In this document: positions 9,801 to 17,524 of the stretch, in pieces
How positions within the stretch are numbered: position 1 is the stretch's first letter
How the letters are laid out: every line of letters starts with the position of its first letter
DNA from: Chromatiaceae bacterium
GTDB taxonomy: Bacteria; Pseudomonadota; Gammaproteobacteria; Chromatiales; Chromatiaceae
DNA length: 64,000 nucleotides
Reading direction: 5' to 3'
Assembly: GCA_024235395.1 (NCBI GenBank)
Contig: JACKMK010000002.1
Span: 868,001 to 932,000, forward strand
Position numbers and translations under genes: made by a program
Notes under the pieces: generated by a model
The model's input: only the letters and a program-made list of their open reading frames with translations
Database searches by the model: none
Told to the model about the DNA's origin: nothing

Positions 9801-10287
9801 GCCTGCCGACCCCTGTCACGACGGTGGAGGGTTCGTCCGGCCAGGCGGACCTTGGAATCGGCGCACCGACACTCAGCAGGGGTTCGCCGGCTGTGCCCAG
9901 CCGTGTGATGCCGAGGATGCCGCTGTCGGAGACCATCGCATCCTGCAAGGGGGGCGCGGTGAATTCCTGCACCGCAGACAGGGTCGTTTCCCCGTGGAGA
10001 TAGTGGCCCAGCTTTTCACGGATGTGGCTACGGCTGGCGATCTGGGAGGCTATGTCTTCCAGGCGCCCGAGTTCCGCCTCGAGCGCGGTCGTCTGCAGTT
10101 CCAACGCAAACGACAGCTGGTGCATCAGGTTGTCCGTTTGAGAGCGGTACAGCAGCACCGTCGCAATTCCGCCCACCAGGAAACTCGTCAACAGGATGCC
10201 AAGCACCGTCAGCAGCATGACGCGCCGTTCGGTCGTGTTGACCGGAGCGGGCTCGGGGGCCGGCGTTGTTCGGGCGGGTGGCGGCAT
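6820..10287 (-). CDS. Membrane sensor with three PAS domains, GGDEF and EAL domains
   Basis: A 1155-residue c-di-GMP signalling protein. Order: cytoplasmic N-tail, transmembrane helix about 23-47, periplasmic sensor domain about 48-297 (Cache-like by its position and size; not certain), second transmembrane helix about 298-319, PAS domains near 350-470, 475-590 and 595-705, GGDEF domain about 715-880, EAL domain about 890-1135. The cyclase active-site GGDEF (796-800) is intact and is preceded by RQED, the RxxD product-inhibition site at the correct five-residue spacing. In the EAL domain the signature reads EVLAR (924-928), and the metal-binding IDDFGTGYSS and EGVET motifs are present, so both activities may be retained. 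It converges on fliJ with 27 bases between stops. Substrate preference and stimulus are unknown. Confidence 0.93.
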   Translation of the reverse strand: MPPPARTTPAPEPAPVNTTERRVMLLTVLGILLTSFLVGGIATVLLYRSQTDNLMHQLSFALELQTTALEAELGRLEDIASQIASRSHIREKLGHYLHGETTLSAVQEFTAPPLQDAMVSDSGILGITRLGTAGEPLLSVGAPIPRSAWPDEPSTVVTGVGRPTDGRIVVSAPIRDNTQRALGTDLVMLRDDRLQAILRGFLDHIEAVGDIRVVALEGDRLVDLYRTGLRTHRTDENLLSQRLGESRSEGDATGTFTLDDVDGRELLLAFRTLSHTNWLILFESEHDVFFAAARRQAVVAALAVLALALLGIALTRLATSPLVAEISAERHRLQDLLGRNAELLETIKADQSRLQAVIDNAPEIIYIKDPLGRYVLVNSSYERLVDRPRGQIVGKFDHQLFAEDFAASTRLTDREVLASGAAVTVDEKPPTGDAIQDFLVTKFPLLDEQGKVNGICGIATDITERKRIEHRLALTQNTVDHVSIGVYWADADGRLIYLNDAARKALAFDTSEAVGLSVAQIAPGTRQADWNTHWQALKQGGSLRFESSHRRADGEEFPIEVHANHLAFDDQEFYIAVFHDISARLESEQRLKLSATVFDSSTEAIVITDPQGVVLDVNQSFTRILGFTRDEVIGKTPNLWRSDRHDDAFYEEMWRSIIDTGAWRGELINRSKNGVLTAELVAINAVRDEAGEVTSYVAIYTDISHLKESQQKLAHLAHHDALTGLPNRALFNERLQHALERAARRHGQVAAIFVDLDNFKHVNDSLGHEYGDELLVQVARLLASVLRQEDTVARIGGDEFTVLIEEFDVRTSLASVIEKVIDAFDREFVLGAAQVRVTPSIGVAVSPDDGKDANTLMRNADAAMYRAKALGRNTYQFYTEDLTRQAFERMLVDSALRNAIRKGEFDLRYQPQVDLASGEIVGVEVLARWYNPDLGQVSPDRFIPVAEDNGAILQIGEWVLRESCRQAREWLDQGLLSGTLAVNISGTQVRRGDLAELVKRVLLETGLPAANLELEVTESFIMGESAQAIEVLRKVRELGVVLAIDDFGTGYSSLSYLKSLPVQRLKIDKSFIRDIPDDPNDIAITRAVIALAKSLNLNLVGEGVETETQRRFLVDEGCQFGQGYLLYRPMSASDLQHVLVDQALQPNIARLPRKI

Positions 10288-10369
10288 AGCTGGAGACGGA
10301 CACTGGAACGTCCACCGTTAGCGGCTGGCGCACCGATTTGTGAAGGTGCACAGGGTGTGGGTACTCCAC

Positions 10370-10999
10370 TCAGCCGGTGTGTTTGCGCTCCGCCGCCTCG
10401 CGCAATCGCTTGATCTGGAACAGCGTTCCGCGCTCTTCTTCCTCGAGCGCTTCGGCGATCTGTTTGATCTTGCTGCGATAAGAGGGAATTATGTTGTATT
10501 TCAGCGCGTTGACGCGCTTTTGTGCCTTTCGCTGCTCGCTGATCAGACGATACAGCGCCATCTCCACCGTGGCCAGTTCGGACAGGTGGACCGCCGCGCG
10601 GGCAAACGCCTGGCGGGCCTCGTCGAAGCTCGGGTCCGTACCCAGCAGGCCGACCGGCTGAGGGGCGACCACCTCGGCCTCGACGGAGGGATACTGGACA
10701 CCGAGCGACCGGCGCGCCAGGACTTTCATTCGCGTCGAAGGCGATGCCCCCAGGGAGGCCTGGGCAATCGAACGATCACCCATGCGTAACTGCGCGATGC
10801 TCAACCAGCGATAGGCGGTTCTCAGCGTCTCGTGCGCAGCGCGTTTACGGTCCTGGTACTCCTTGATGTGCTGATACACGAGGCGGGTCAGCAACTCGCG
10901 CTTGCGTTCCAGCAGGGCATGTCCGTCTTCGAGGAAGCGGACCTGTTTGCGCAGGTTCAGCAGCGCACTCTTGGTGGGTGCCGTGCGCAGCCGGCTCAT
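10370..10999 (-). CDS. atpD: V/A-type ATPase subunit D (central stalk)
   Basis: Subunit D is the coiled-coil rotor shaft turned inside the A3B3 head. The 209-residue product has long N- and C-terminal helices around a short central region, starts MSRLRTAPTKSALLNLRKQV and ends in a basic helix (ALEEEERGTLFQIKRLREAA), matching the V/A-type D family rather than the F-type gamma subunit. Its ATG overlaps the stop of subunit B (ATGA), so translation is probably coupled. It is the last gene of the nine-gene minus-strand operon. The 82 bases between it and the next minus-strand gene contain no clear terminator. Confidence 0.93.
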   Translation of the reverse strand: MSRLRTAPTKSALLNLRKQVRFLEDGHALLERKRELLTRLVYQHIKEYQDRKRAAHETLRTAYRWLSIAQLRMGDRSIAQASLGASPSTRMKVLARRSLGVQYPSVEAEVVAPQPVGLLGTDPSFDEARQAFARAAVHLSELATVEMALYRLISEQRKAQKRVNALKYNIIPSYRSKIKQIAEALEEEERGTLFQIKRLREAAERKHTG

Positions 11000-12384
11000 G
11001 CGGCCTTTTCTCCGCTGCGGTGGTAGTGCGCGAGGTCGGTCTCGCTGACGCGCGTGAGCGCCTCGCGCGGAAACTGCGAAAGCAGCTCCCAGGCCAGGTT
11101 GAGGGTCTCGATGATGCTGCGGTTCTCGTCCTCGCCCTGGCCGACGAAATGGCGGTCGAACTGCTCGGCGAATTCGAGGTAGCGTTGATCGCGCGCCGAG
11201 AGTTCCTCTGCACCGATGATCGAGGCCAGGTTGCGCGCCTCCTGGGCCTTGGCGTACAGCGCATACAGTTGATTGGCGACCCGCGGATGATCGTCGCGCG
11301 TATCGTCCTTGCCGATGCCGTCCTTCATCAGGCGCGACAGCGAAGGCGCGATGTCGACCGGTGGGTAGATGCCCTGGTTGTGCAGTTCGCGCGACAGCAC
11401 GATCTGACCCTCGGTGATGTAGCCGGTCAGGTCGGGGATCGGGTGGGTGATATCGTCGGACGGCATCGACACCACCGGAACCATCGTCACCGAACCGTGG
11501 CGCTCGCGGATGCGACCGGACCGCTCGTAGATCTCGGCAAGATCCGAGTACAGGTAGCCCGGGTAGCCCTTGCGCGCGGGGACGTCGCCCTTGGCGGTCG
11601 CGACCTCGCGCAACGCCTCTGCGTAGTGTGTCATGTCGGTCATCACGACCAGGACATGGCGGTCGAGATCGAATGCGAGGTACTCGGCCGCGGTCAGAGC
11701 GACACGCGGCAGCGCCAGCCGCTCGACCGGAGGATCGTCGGCGTGGTTGATGAACATCACCACATTGCCGAGCACGCCGGAGTCGGAGAATGATTCGCGG
11801 AAGAACCGCGCATCGGTGTACGAGACGCCCATCGCCGCAAACACGATCGCGAAATTGCTCGCCTCGCCGGGCAGGCGGGCCTGGCGAACGATCTGCGCGG
11901 CCAGTCGGTTGTGCGGCAGGCCGGATGCCGAAAAGATCGGCAGCTTCTGTCCGCGTACCAGTGAATTCAGGCCATCGATCGTCGATACGCCGGTTTGGAT
12001 GAACTCGCGAGGGTAGTTGCGCGCCGCCGGATTGATTGCCGAACCATTGATGCCACGTTCCTCACCGTCGACGATCGGCGGCCGGCCGTCGCGCGGTTCG
12101 CCGATCCCGTTGAACACGCGACCGAGCAACCCGGGGCTGACCGCTAGGGTGAGCGGCTTGTCGAGGAAACGCACCCAGGTGTTGTCCAGATCGATGTCAT
12201 CGGTGCCCTCGAACACCTGGATCAGGGTCTCGCGCTCGGCGGCCAGGATCACCTGGCCGTTGCGCTGCCTGCCGCGGTGGTCACGGATGCGCACACGATC
12301 ACCGAACGCGACCTCGTCGACCCCCCTTACGATCAGCAGACCTCCCTGCGCGGCCTCGGCGCGACGGTACTCGACATCACTCAT
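10996..12384 (-). CDS. atpB: V/A-type ATPase subunit B (regulatory)
   Basis: Subunit B alternates with A in the soluble head but does not itself hydrolyse ATP. The 462-residue product lacks a P-loop: the position reads PIFSASGLPHN, the usual B-subunit replacement. Other family segments are AFAAMGVSYTDARFFRESF-like (here VFAAMGVSYTDARFFRESF) and the MTDMTHYAEALREV helix. ATGA overlaps link it to subunit A upstream and subunit D downstream. The symbol is the V/A-type name and should not be read as F1 subunit names. Confidence 0.96.
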   Translation of the reverse strand: MSDVEYRRAEAAQGGLLIVRGVDEVAFGDRVRIRDHRGRQRNGQVILAAERETLIQVFEGTDDIDLDNTWVRFLDKPLTLAVSPGLLGRVFNGIGEPRDGRPPIVDGEERGINGSAINPAARNYPREFIQTGVSTIDGLNSLVRGQKLPIFSASGLPHNRLAAQIVRQARLPGEASNFAIVFAAMGVSYTDARFFRESFSDSGVLGNVVMFINHADDPPVERLALPRVALTAAEYLAFDLDRHVLVVMTDMTHYAEALREVATAKGDVPARKGYPGYLYSDLAEIYERSGRIRERHGSVTMVPVVSMPSDDITHPIPDLTGYITEGQIVLSRELHNQGIYPPVDIAPSLSRLMKDGIGKDDTRDDHPRVANQLYALYAKAQEARNLASIIGAEELSARDQRYLEFAEQFDRHFVGQGEDENRSIIETLNLAWELLSQFPREALTRVSETDLAHYHRSGEKAA

Positions 12385-14177
12385 GAGGCTTTCTCCTGAC
12401 TCGATGCGTACTCGCTGTGCAGTGCCGCAAACGCCTTGTAGACCTCGCCGGCGAACTCGGCGAGCTGGTCGGTCTCGTCACTGCTCCAGGTCGACTTGGC
12501 GCGGCGTATGCGCGCCAGCACCGGGTGCTCGGCGAGTTCCTGGACCGGCGCACCCATTGCGATCAGTTCGCGTCCGCGATCGAAGACCTGCATCACCAGT
12601 TCCAGGAGTTCGAACTGCTTGTGCGGCGAGCAATAGCTGTCGGCGGCATCCAGCGCGCTCTGCTGCAACACCGCCTCCTTGATCAGCGAGGCACCTTCGA
12701 GTTCCCAGCGCTGGGCCGATGAGAGTGCCTCGGGCCCGACCAGATTGACGATGCGTGAGAGTTCGGCGTCGCGCGCGAGCAGCGACAGCGCCTCGGTACG
12801 ACGTTTGTTCCAGGCGCCACTGATGTTCTGCGCCCACCAGCCGGCCGCCGTCGAGACATCCTGCGAGAAACTGTCGACCCAATCCACCGATGGGTAATGC
12901 CGCGCGTCGGCGAGTTCCTTGGACAGTGCCCAGAAGGTCTGGATGATCTCCTTGGTGTGGCTGGTGACCGGTTCGGAGAAATCGCCTCCCGGCGGTGACA
13001 CCGCGCCGATCAGGGTCACCGAACCGCGTTCGCCGTCCAGGGTTTCGACCCGGCCGGCGCGTTCGTAGACCGCGGCCAGCCGCGAACCGAGGTAGGCCGG
13101 ATAGCCTTCTTCGACCGGCATATGCCCGAGTCGTCCGGCGACCTCGCGCAACGCTTCGGCCCAGCGTGAGGTCGAATCCGCCAGCATCACGACGTCGTAA
13201 CCCTGGTCACGGAAATACTCGGCCATCGTCATGCCGACATAGATGGACGCCTCGCGGGCGACCACCGGCATGTTCGAGGTGTTGGCCACCAGCAGCGTGC
13301 GTTCCATCATCCCGCGCCCGGTATGCGGATCCTGCAGCTGTGGAAAACTCTCGAGTACGTCGACCAGTTCGTTGCCGCGTTCGCCGCAACCCACGTAGAT
13401 CACGATGTCGGCGTTCGACCACCGCGCGACCTGCTGTTGGACCATGGTCTTGCCGGCGCCGAACGGGCCCGGCACCGCGCCCTTGCCGCCCTTGAGCAGT
13501 GGGAAGAAGGTGTCGAGGATGCGCTGGCCGGTGATCAGCGGTTCGACGCCGTGGTCACGTTGGCCATAAGGACGCGGCGTGCGGACCGGCCAGCGGTGGT
13601 ACAACTTCAGCTTGTGCACCTCGCCGTGCGGGTCGCGGACGCGCGCGATGGTCTTGTCCAGCGTGTATTTTCCGGCGGGGGCGAGGTCGATCAACTCGCC
13701 GGACACATCCGGTGGCACCAGTATCCGGTGCTCGATGGTCTCGGTTTCCTGCACCATGCCCAGGCGTGCACCGGCGATGATCGGGTGACCCGGTTCCAGA
13801 CCCTGTGTCGGGGCGAACGGCCATTCCCGTTCGCGATCCAGGGAGGCGATCCGCAGGCCGCGCGGGATATTGTCCCCGGCGACGCTGGCGATCTGCTGCA
13901 GCGGTCTCTGCACGCCATCGAAGATGCCCTGCAACAGGCCGGGACCGAGTTCGACGGTCAGTGGATGACCCAGACCCTCGACCGATTCGCCTGGCCGCAG
14001 CCCCTCGGTGGATTCATAGGCCTGCACCACCGCATCCTCGCCGTCCAGGGCGATGACTTCGCCGACGATGTCGAGACTGCCGATGCGGACCTGCTCACCG
14101 TTGCGCGCACCCGAGAGGCGGACGCGCAGAATCGGGCCGTTGATCTCACGAATGTGTCCAGTGCGTGCGTCGCTCAC
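12381..14177 (-). CDS. atpA: V/A-type ATPase catalytic subunit A
   Basis: Subunit A binds and hydrolyses (or forms) ATP in the A3B3 head. The 598-residue length fits the V/A family and includes the extra non-homologous region absent from F1 beta. The P-loop is GPFGAGKT (about residues 237-244), where many V/A enzymes have serine in place of this alanine. The catalytic glutamate lies in GCGERGNE, followed by MLADSTSRWAEALRE. ATGA overlaps join it to subunits E and B. It is not an F1 subunit: it has the N-terminal IREINGPILRV beta-barrel entry and the long insertion. Confidence 0.97.
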   Translation of the reverse strand: MSDARTGHIREINGPILRVRLSGARNGEQVRIGSLDIVGEVIALDGEDAVVQAYESTEGLRPGESVEGLGHPLTVELGPGLLQGIFDGVQRPLQQIASVAGDNIPRGLRIASLDREREWPFAPTQGLEPGHPIIAGARLGMVQETETIEHRILVPPDVSGELIDLAPAGKYTLDKTIARVRDPHGEVHKLKLYHRWPVRTPRPYGQRDHGVEPLITGQRILDTFFPLLKGGKGAVPGPFGAGKTMVQQQVARWSNADIVIYVGCGERGNELVDVLESFPQLQDPHTGRGMMERTLLVANTSNMPVVAREASIYVGMTMAEYFRDQGYDVVMLADSTSRWAEALREVAGRLGHMPVEEGYPAYLGSRLAAVYERAGRVETLDGERGSVTLIGAVSPPGGDFSEPVTSHTKEIIQTFWALSKELADARHYPSVDWVDSFSQDVSTAAGWWAQNISGAWNKRRTEALSLLARDAELSRIVNLVGPEALSSAQRWELEGASLIKEAVLQQSALDAADSYCSPHKQFELLELVMQVFDRGRELIAMGAPVQELAEHPVLARIRRAKSTWSSDETDQLAEFAGEVYKAFAALHSEYASSQEKAS

Positions 14178-14836
14178 TGCGGTCCTCCGCTACGTGCGCT
14201 GGCGTTGATGCCGGCCGGGAACAGCTGCTGCAGGATGGAGCGCTGGATGTTCGCCGCGAAGCGCGCGGCGCGACCCTCGAAGCGATTGTCGACCTGGGCG
14301 CGATTGTCACTGGTCCGCAGCCTGATGCCGCCGCTGCCCCAGGTCGGGTTCTCGGCCAGCGTTATCTGCCTGTCGGGCGCGGCTTCGCGGCTCAGCGCAT
14401 CCCATTCGGCCGCCAGCCAGCCGAGATCATCGGCATTCACCTCGGCGGTCAACTCGCCGGCCGGCAGGCGTTCAACCGCGTCTGCGATCATCGTGGCCAG
14501 CCACTGCCTGTAGCTGTCACGATCGGAGGTCAAAGATCGAATCCGTTCTGCGAGACGTGCCTGGACGGTCTGCACCATTTCCCAGCGCAGCTGGTCGAGG
14601 CGCGCCTGCATCTTCAATTCGCTGGCCTGGGTGACACGGCGAAAGTGGCGTTCAGCATCGGCCTTGGCGACCAGCACCTCGCGTTCCTCGGCAATGTGCA
14701 GGCGTTCGGCAGTGTCACGCAGGATGCTGTCGCGCTGCCGACTGGCCTTGTCGGTGAACTCCTGGGCCAGTTCCCCGGCGCGCGCCATGATCGCCTGCTC
14801 AAGCGAACGCAGTTGGTCTTCCCCGGAATCACTCAT
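14174..14836 (-). CDS. atpE: V/A-type ATPase subunit E (peripheral stalk)
   Basis: Subunit E, paired with the small G/H subunit, forms the peripheral stator stalk. The 220-residue product has a long N-terminal charged helix (residues about 8-100) followed by a globular C-terminal domain, as in the family. Its start ATG overlaps the stop of subunit F (ATGA) and its stop overlaps the subunit A start. Sequence conservation of this subunit is low, so the call relies on length, helix pattern and its fixed position immediately before subunit A. Confidence 0.85.
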   Translation of the reverse strand: MSDSGEDQLRSLEQAIMARAGELAQEFTDKASRQRDSILRDTAERLHIAEEREVLVAKADAERHFRRVTQASELKMQARLDQLRWEMVQTVQARLAERIRSLTSDRDSYRQWLATMIADAVERLPAGELTAEVNADDLGWLAAEWDALSREAAPDRQITLAENPTWGSGGIRLRTSDNRAQVDNRFEGRAARFAANIQRSILQQLFPAGINASARSGGPQ

Positions 14837-15156
14837 GTCGCTTCACCATCGAGGCCTAGCAGTAGTCGGATGTGATCGTCGATTGCGCTGTGCATCTGAT
14901 CGGGTTGGGTGAGCGGCGGGACCTGGGTCAACAGTATCCGTCCGCCTTCGCGGCGAACCTCCTGCAGCCGCCGGCTGCCGCACTGCGCCAGCTGCTGGTC
15001 GATGACCACGAATGCCGGGGTACGTGTGGTCTGCAGATGCTCGAGCAGCTGGTCCAACTGTGCCTCGTTGGCATCCGGGTAGACCTCGAAGCCGGCCAGG
15101 TGGAACCCCGTCGCCAGCGACGCTTCGCCCAGGAACAGCTGTCGGGTGGCCTCCAT
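14833..15156 (-). CDS. atpF: V/A-type ATPase subunit F
   Basis: Subunit F is the small Rossmann-like cap on the central stalk with D. The 107 residues show the alternating pattern expected (FLGEASLATGFHLAGFEVYP, then a central ATP-synthase-F-like strand TPAFVVIDQQLA and RILLTQVPPL). It lies nine bases after the proteolipid gene and overlaps subunit E by four bases. Identification is supported mainly by size, the FLG start and operon position; similarity to characterised F subunits is recognisable but modest. Confidence 0.83.
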   Translation of the reverse strand: MEATRQLFLGEASLATGFHLAGFEVYPDANEAQLDQLLEHLQTTRTPAFVVIDQQLAQCGSRRLQEVRREGGRILLTQVPPLTQPDQMHSAIDDHIRLLLGLDGEAT

Positions 15157-15165
15157 TTCGCCGGC

Positions 15166-15615
15166 TCAGACGCGGTTCAGCAGCAGAATCGAAAGCACCA
15201 GGCCGTAGATCGCGATGCCTTCGGCCAAACCCAGGTAAACCAACGTGCGGCCGAACATCTCCGGCTTTTCCGAAACGGCCGCGAGGGATGCAGCGCCGAT
15301 CGGGCCGACGGCGAGGCCGGCGCCGACGGTGCTGAACGCCGTCGGCAGGGCAATGCCAATAAAGGCCAGGCCGAGTCCAACGCTGATCTCTCCGCTGGCT
15401 ACCGCCGTTTCGACCTCGGGTGCGGCGAGGGCATCACGCACGCCCAGAACGGCGAGCGCGAGCTGGGCGCCAAAGAACAACACCAGATTGAACCCGATCG
15501 TCGGTCTGAACAGGCGACGGGCGCGCGCGGCTTCGAGCGGCCGGTAATGCAGGTAGACGCCGCAGGCGATCATGCCCAGCAGGGCGAGGGTCAGCAGGGT
15601 GATGATGGTCGTCAT
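15166..15615 (-). CDS. atpK: V/A-type ATPase proteolipid subunit K
   Basis: The K subunit forms the membrane rotor ring that carries the coupling ion. I start it at the ATG at 15615 (149 residues), which has an AGGAG site six bases upstream and lies 13 bases after the subunit I stop; a longer reading frame to 15681 would run back into subunit I. Four hydrophobic helices are visible at about 1-22, 38-60, 77-103 and 122-146. The C-terminal pair has the classic proteolipid glycine pattern and the ion-binding glutamate E132 (LAEGIAIYG). The N-terminal pair has a very basic connecting loop and no carboxylate. The position matching the sodium-ligand glutamine of the Enterococcus subunit appears to be V103. 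Confidence 0.9.
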   Translation of the reverse strand: MTTIITLLTLALLGMIACGVYLHYRPLEAARARRLFRPTIGFNLVLFFGAQLALAVLGVRDALAAPEVETAVASGEISVGLGLAFIGIALPTAFSTVGAGLAVGPIGAASLAAVSEKPEMFGRTLVYLGLAEGIAIYGLVLSILLLNRV

Positions 15616-15628
15616 AAGTGCTCCTGAA

Positions 15629-17524
15629 TCAGCGGGTGACAGAACGGCCGACGCGCAAGGGACGGAACGGCGTCCCGTCACCGTAGAAATACCGTGAGAA
15701 ACCTTCGTAGTACTCGAGTCGCAGCGTCTGGATGGTCACGATGGTCCCTTCGAGGACGATGATGAAGACATTACCCAGCACCAGCGTTATCCAATGGCCG
15801 ACCATGCCCATGCCGTCGGCCAGTGTGAACACCGCGAGCGACAGGGCCACGTGATTGAGGCTGAATGCGGCCACGCGCAGAAACGACAGCGAGCTCGCCA
15901 GGTAGCCGTTGACGATCTCAAAGGTCTCTATCAACGTGGTGAAGATGCGTTCGCCCGCGGAACCCTCCGACGAGCGCCACTGGTAGACGACCAGTACCAG
16001 CAGGGTCAGCACGACCAGAACAGTGGCCACCAGCGGGAAACTCCCGCGTTGGACAAGATTCGCCAGGCCGCCGAGCAGCGCGAGATACAGTACCAGGGAG
16101 ATCAGTCCACCGGGGCCGAACAGCGCACCGAGCTGATCGCCGGAACCCAGCCGGTTGGTGATCGCGATCGCGGAACCCAGGGTCAGAAACGCTACGCCCC
16201 AGACCAGTGCGACCGTCAGCATGTAGAGCGGATCCGACATCGGGGCGATCCACAGCGGATGCAGCCAGTGTTCGACACCGAACACGCTGCCGTACAGCCA
16301 GCCGAACAGCATCGACGAAAGGCCGGCCAGGACGAACAGCGTCGTGAACGCCTTGAGCCGTCGGCGCAACAGCAACCCGATCACGAGGATGACTGCGCCG
16401 TGCCCGACGTCGCCGAACATCATCCCGAACATGCCGACGAAGGTGATGGCGAACAGTATCGTCGGGTCGAACTCGCCGAAGCGAGGGACCCCGTATTGCT
16501 GCACGAGTACGGAGAACGGTTTCAACAGTCCCCGGGTTCGGGTGGGCACGGGTACCAGATGACGTTCCTCGGGCCGCGGCCTGCGCGACTGCAGCACGAA
16601 CGGCAGGCTCATCCGCTCGTGCAGCTGCGCCTCGACCTCGGCAATCTTCCTGGCCGGAATCCAACCCTGCAATGCAGCCAGCTGCCCTCGCGAGCGCGCG
16701 GCGCCCCGCAGATTGACGTACGGCTCCGCGCTTTCGAGCATCTGCCGGGCTCGTAACATCTCGCGGCGGTTGCTGTCCATCCAGTTCGCCAACTGGCCGT
16801 TCAGTTCCCTGGCGTCGTCCTCCAGCTTCAGCCGGCGCGCGGTGAGATCAGCGCGGAGCGCTTCCGGGTTGTCGTTGAAGCTGCTCGGGATCGTTATCTG
16901 TTGAAACGCGGCTGCATGCAGCACACTGTCCAGCACGGTCGCGTCCTCGCGCCGCCCGGCCACCAGGATCCGTACGATCTCCCCCTCGCTGGCGACGTCC
17001 AGCACGATGTGATTGGACAGCGCGAGGATGTCTTTCAGTCGTGGCAGGTTGTCCGCCGGTACTGCCCCGATGCGCAGATCGAGGTGCATGTGTTCGCCCT
17101 GCAACTGGCCGAGGTCGACGTCCAGGCCGGCGAAGTCCTCCAGCGATTGCTCGAGTTGGCGTAGTTCGCGGAATTCATCCTCGATGCGATGGAGCGCCTC
17201 CTCACAGGGTGCGCATTGACGCCAGGCTGCCGCCAGCCACTGATCGATCTCGATCAACTGCTCACGGCGCAGCACCAATAACGGCATGTCACTGGTATCG
17301 CGGGGCAGGTCACCGAGCAAGGTCGTGAGGCGGTCGAGATGCCCCCACGCACGGCGGATCCGCGCACGAAAGGTCGTCCCGGGCACTTCGGGCAGCTCGG
17401 ATTCGAGCAGTGGGCGCTCGTCCGGCGCGAAGGTCTCGGTCTCGGCGAGTATCAGGCTGGCGAGCGCCAGGTCTTCCCGCATCAGAGTCAACGTGATGTG
17501 GCGGATATCGTAGCCTGCGCGCAT
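15629..17524 (-). CDS. atpI: V/A-type ATPase subunit I (membrane stator)
   Basis: Subunit I (the a-subunit equivalent) provides the half-channels for ion access to the K ring and anchors the stalks. The 631-residue product has a soluble N-terminal half (about 1-320) with long helices and a membrane half with about seven or eight hydrophobic segments starting at ILFAITFVGMFGMMFGDVGH, a strongly conserved stretch in this family, then GSVFGV and the C-terminal LSFLRVAAFSLNHVALS containing the conserved arginine region. Its start overlaps the subunit C stop by one base (TAATG). Length is within the family range. Confidence 0.95.
   Translation of the reverse strand: MRAGYDIRHITLTLMREDLALASLILAETETFAPDERPLLESELPEVPGTTFRARIRRAWGHLDRLTTLLGDLPRDTSDMPLLVLRREQLIEIDQWLAAAWRQCAPCEEALHRIEDEFRELRQLEQSLEDFAGLDVDLGQLQGEHMHLDLRIGAVPADNLPRLKDILALSNHIVLDVASEGEIVRILVAGRREDATVLDSVLHAAAFQQITIPSSFNDNPEALRADLTARRLKLEDDARELNGQLANWMDSNRREMLRARQMLESAEPYVNLRGAARSRGQLAALQGWIPARKIAEVEAQLHERMSLPFVLQSRRPRPEERHLVPVPTRTRGLLKPFSVLVQQYGVPRFGEFDPTILFAITFVGMFGMMFGDVGHGAVILVIGLLLRRRLKAFTTLFVLAGLSSMLFGWLYGSVFGVEHWLHPLWIAPMSDPLYMLTVALVWGVAFLTLGSAIAITNRLGSGDQLGALFGPGGLISLVLYLALLGGLANLVQRGSFPLVATVLVVLTLLVLVVYQWRSSEGSAGERIFTTLIETFEIVNGYLASSLSFLRVAAFSLNHVALSLAVFTLADGMGMVGHWITLVLGNVFIIVLEGTIVTIQTLRLEYYEGFSRYFYGDGTPFRPLRVGRSVTR

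Noticed and set aside
10288..10369. Sigma-54 promoter for the large GGDEF/EAL gene
   Set aside because: CGGTGCG-N4-CCGCT on the minus strand has correct spacing but weak flanking matches; not separable from chance.
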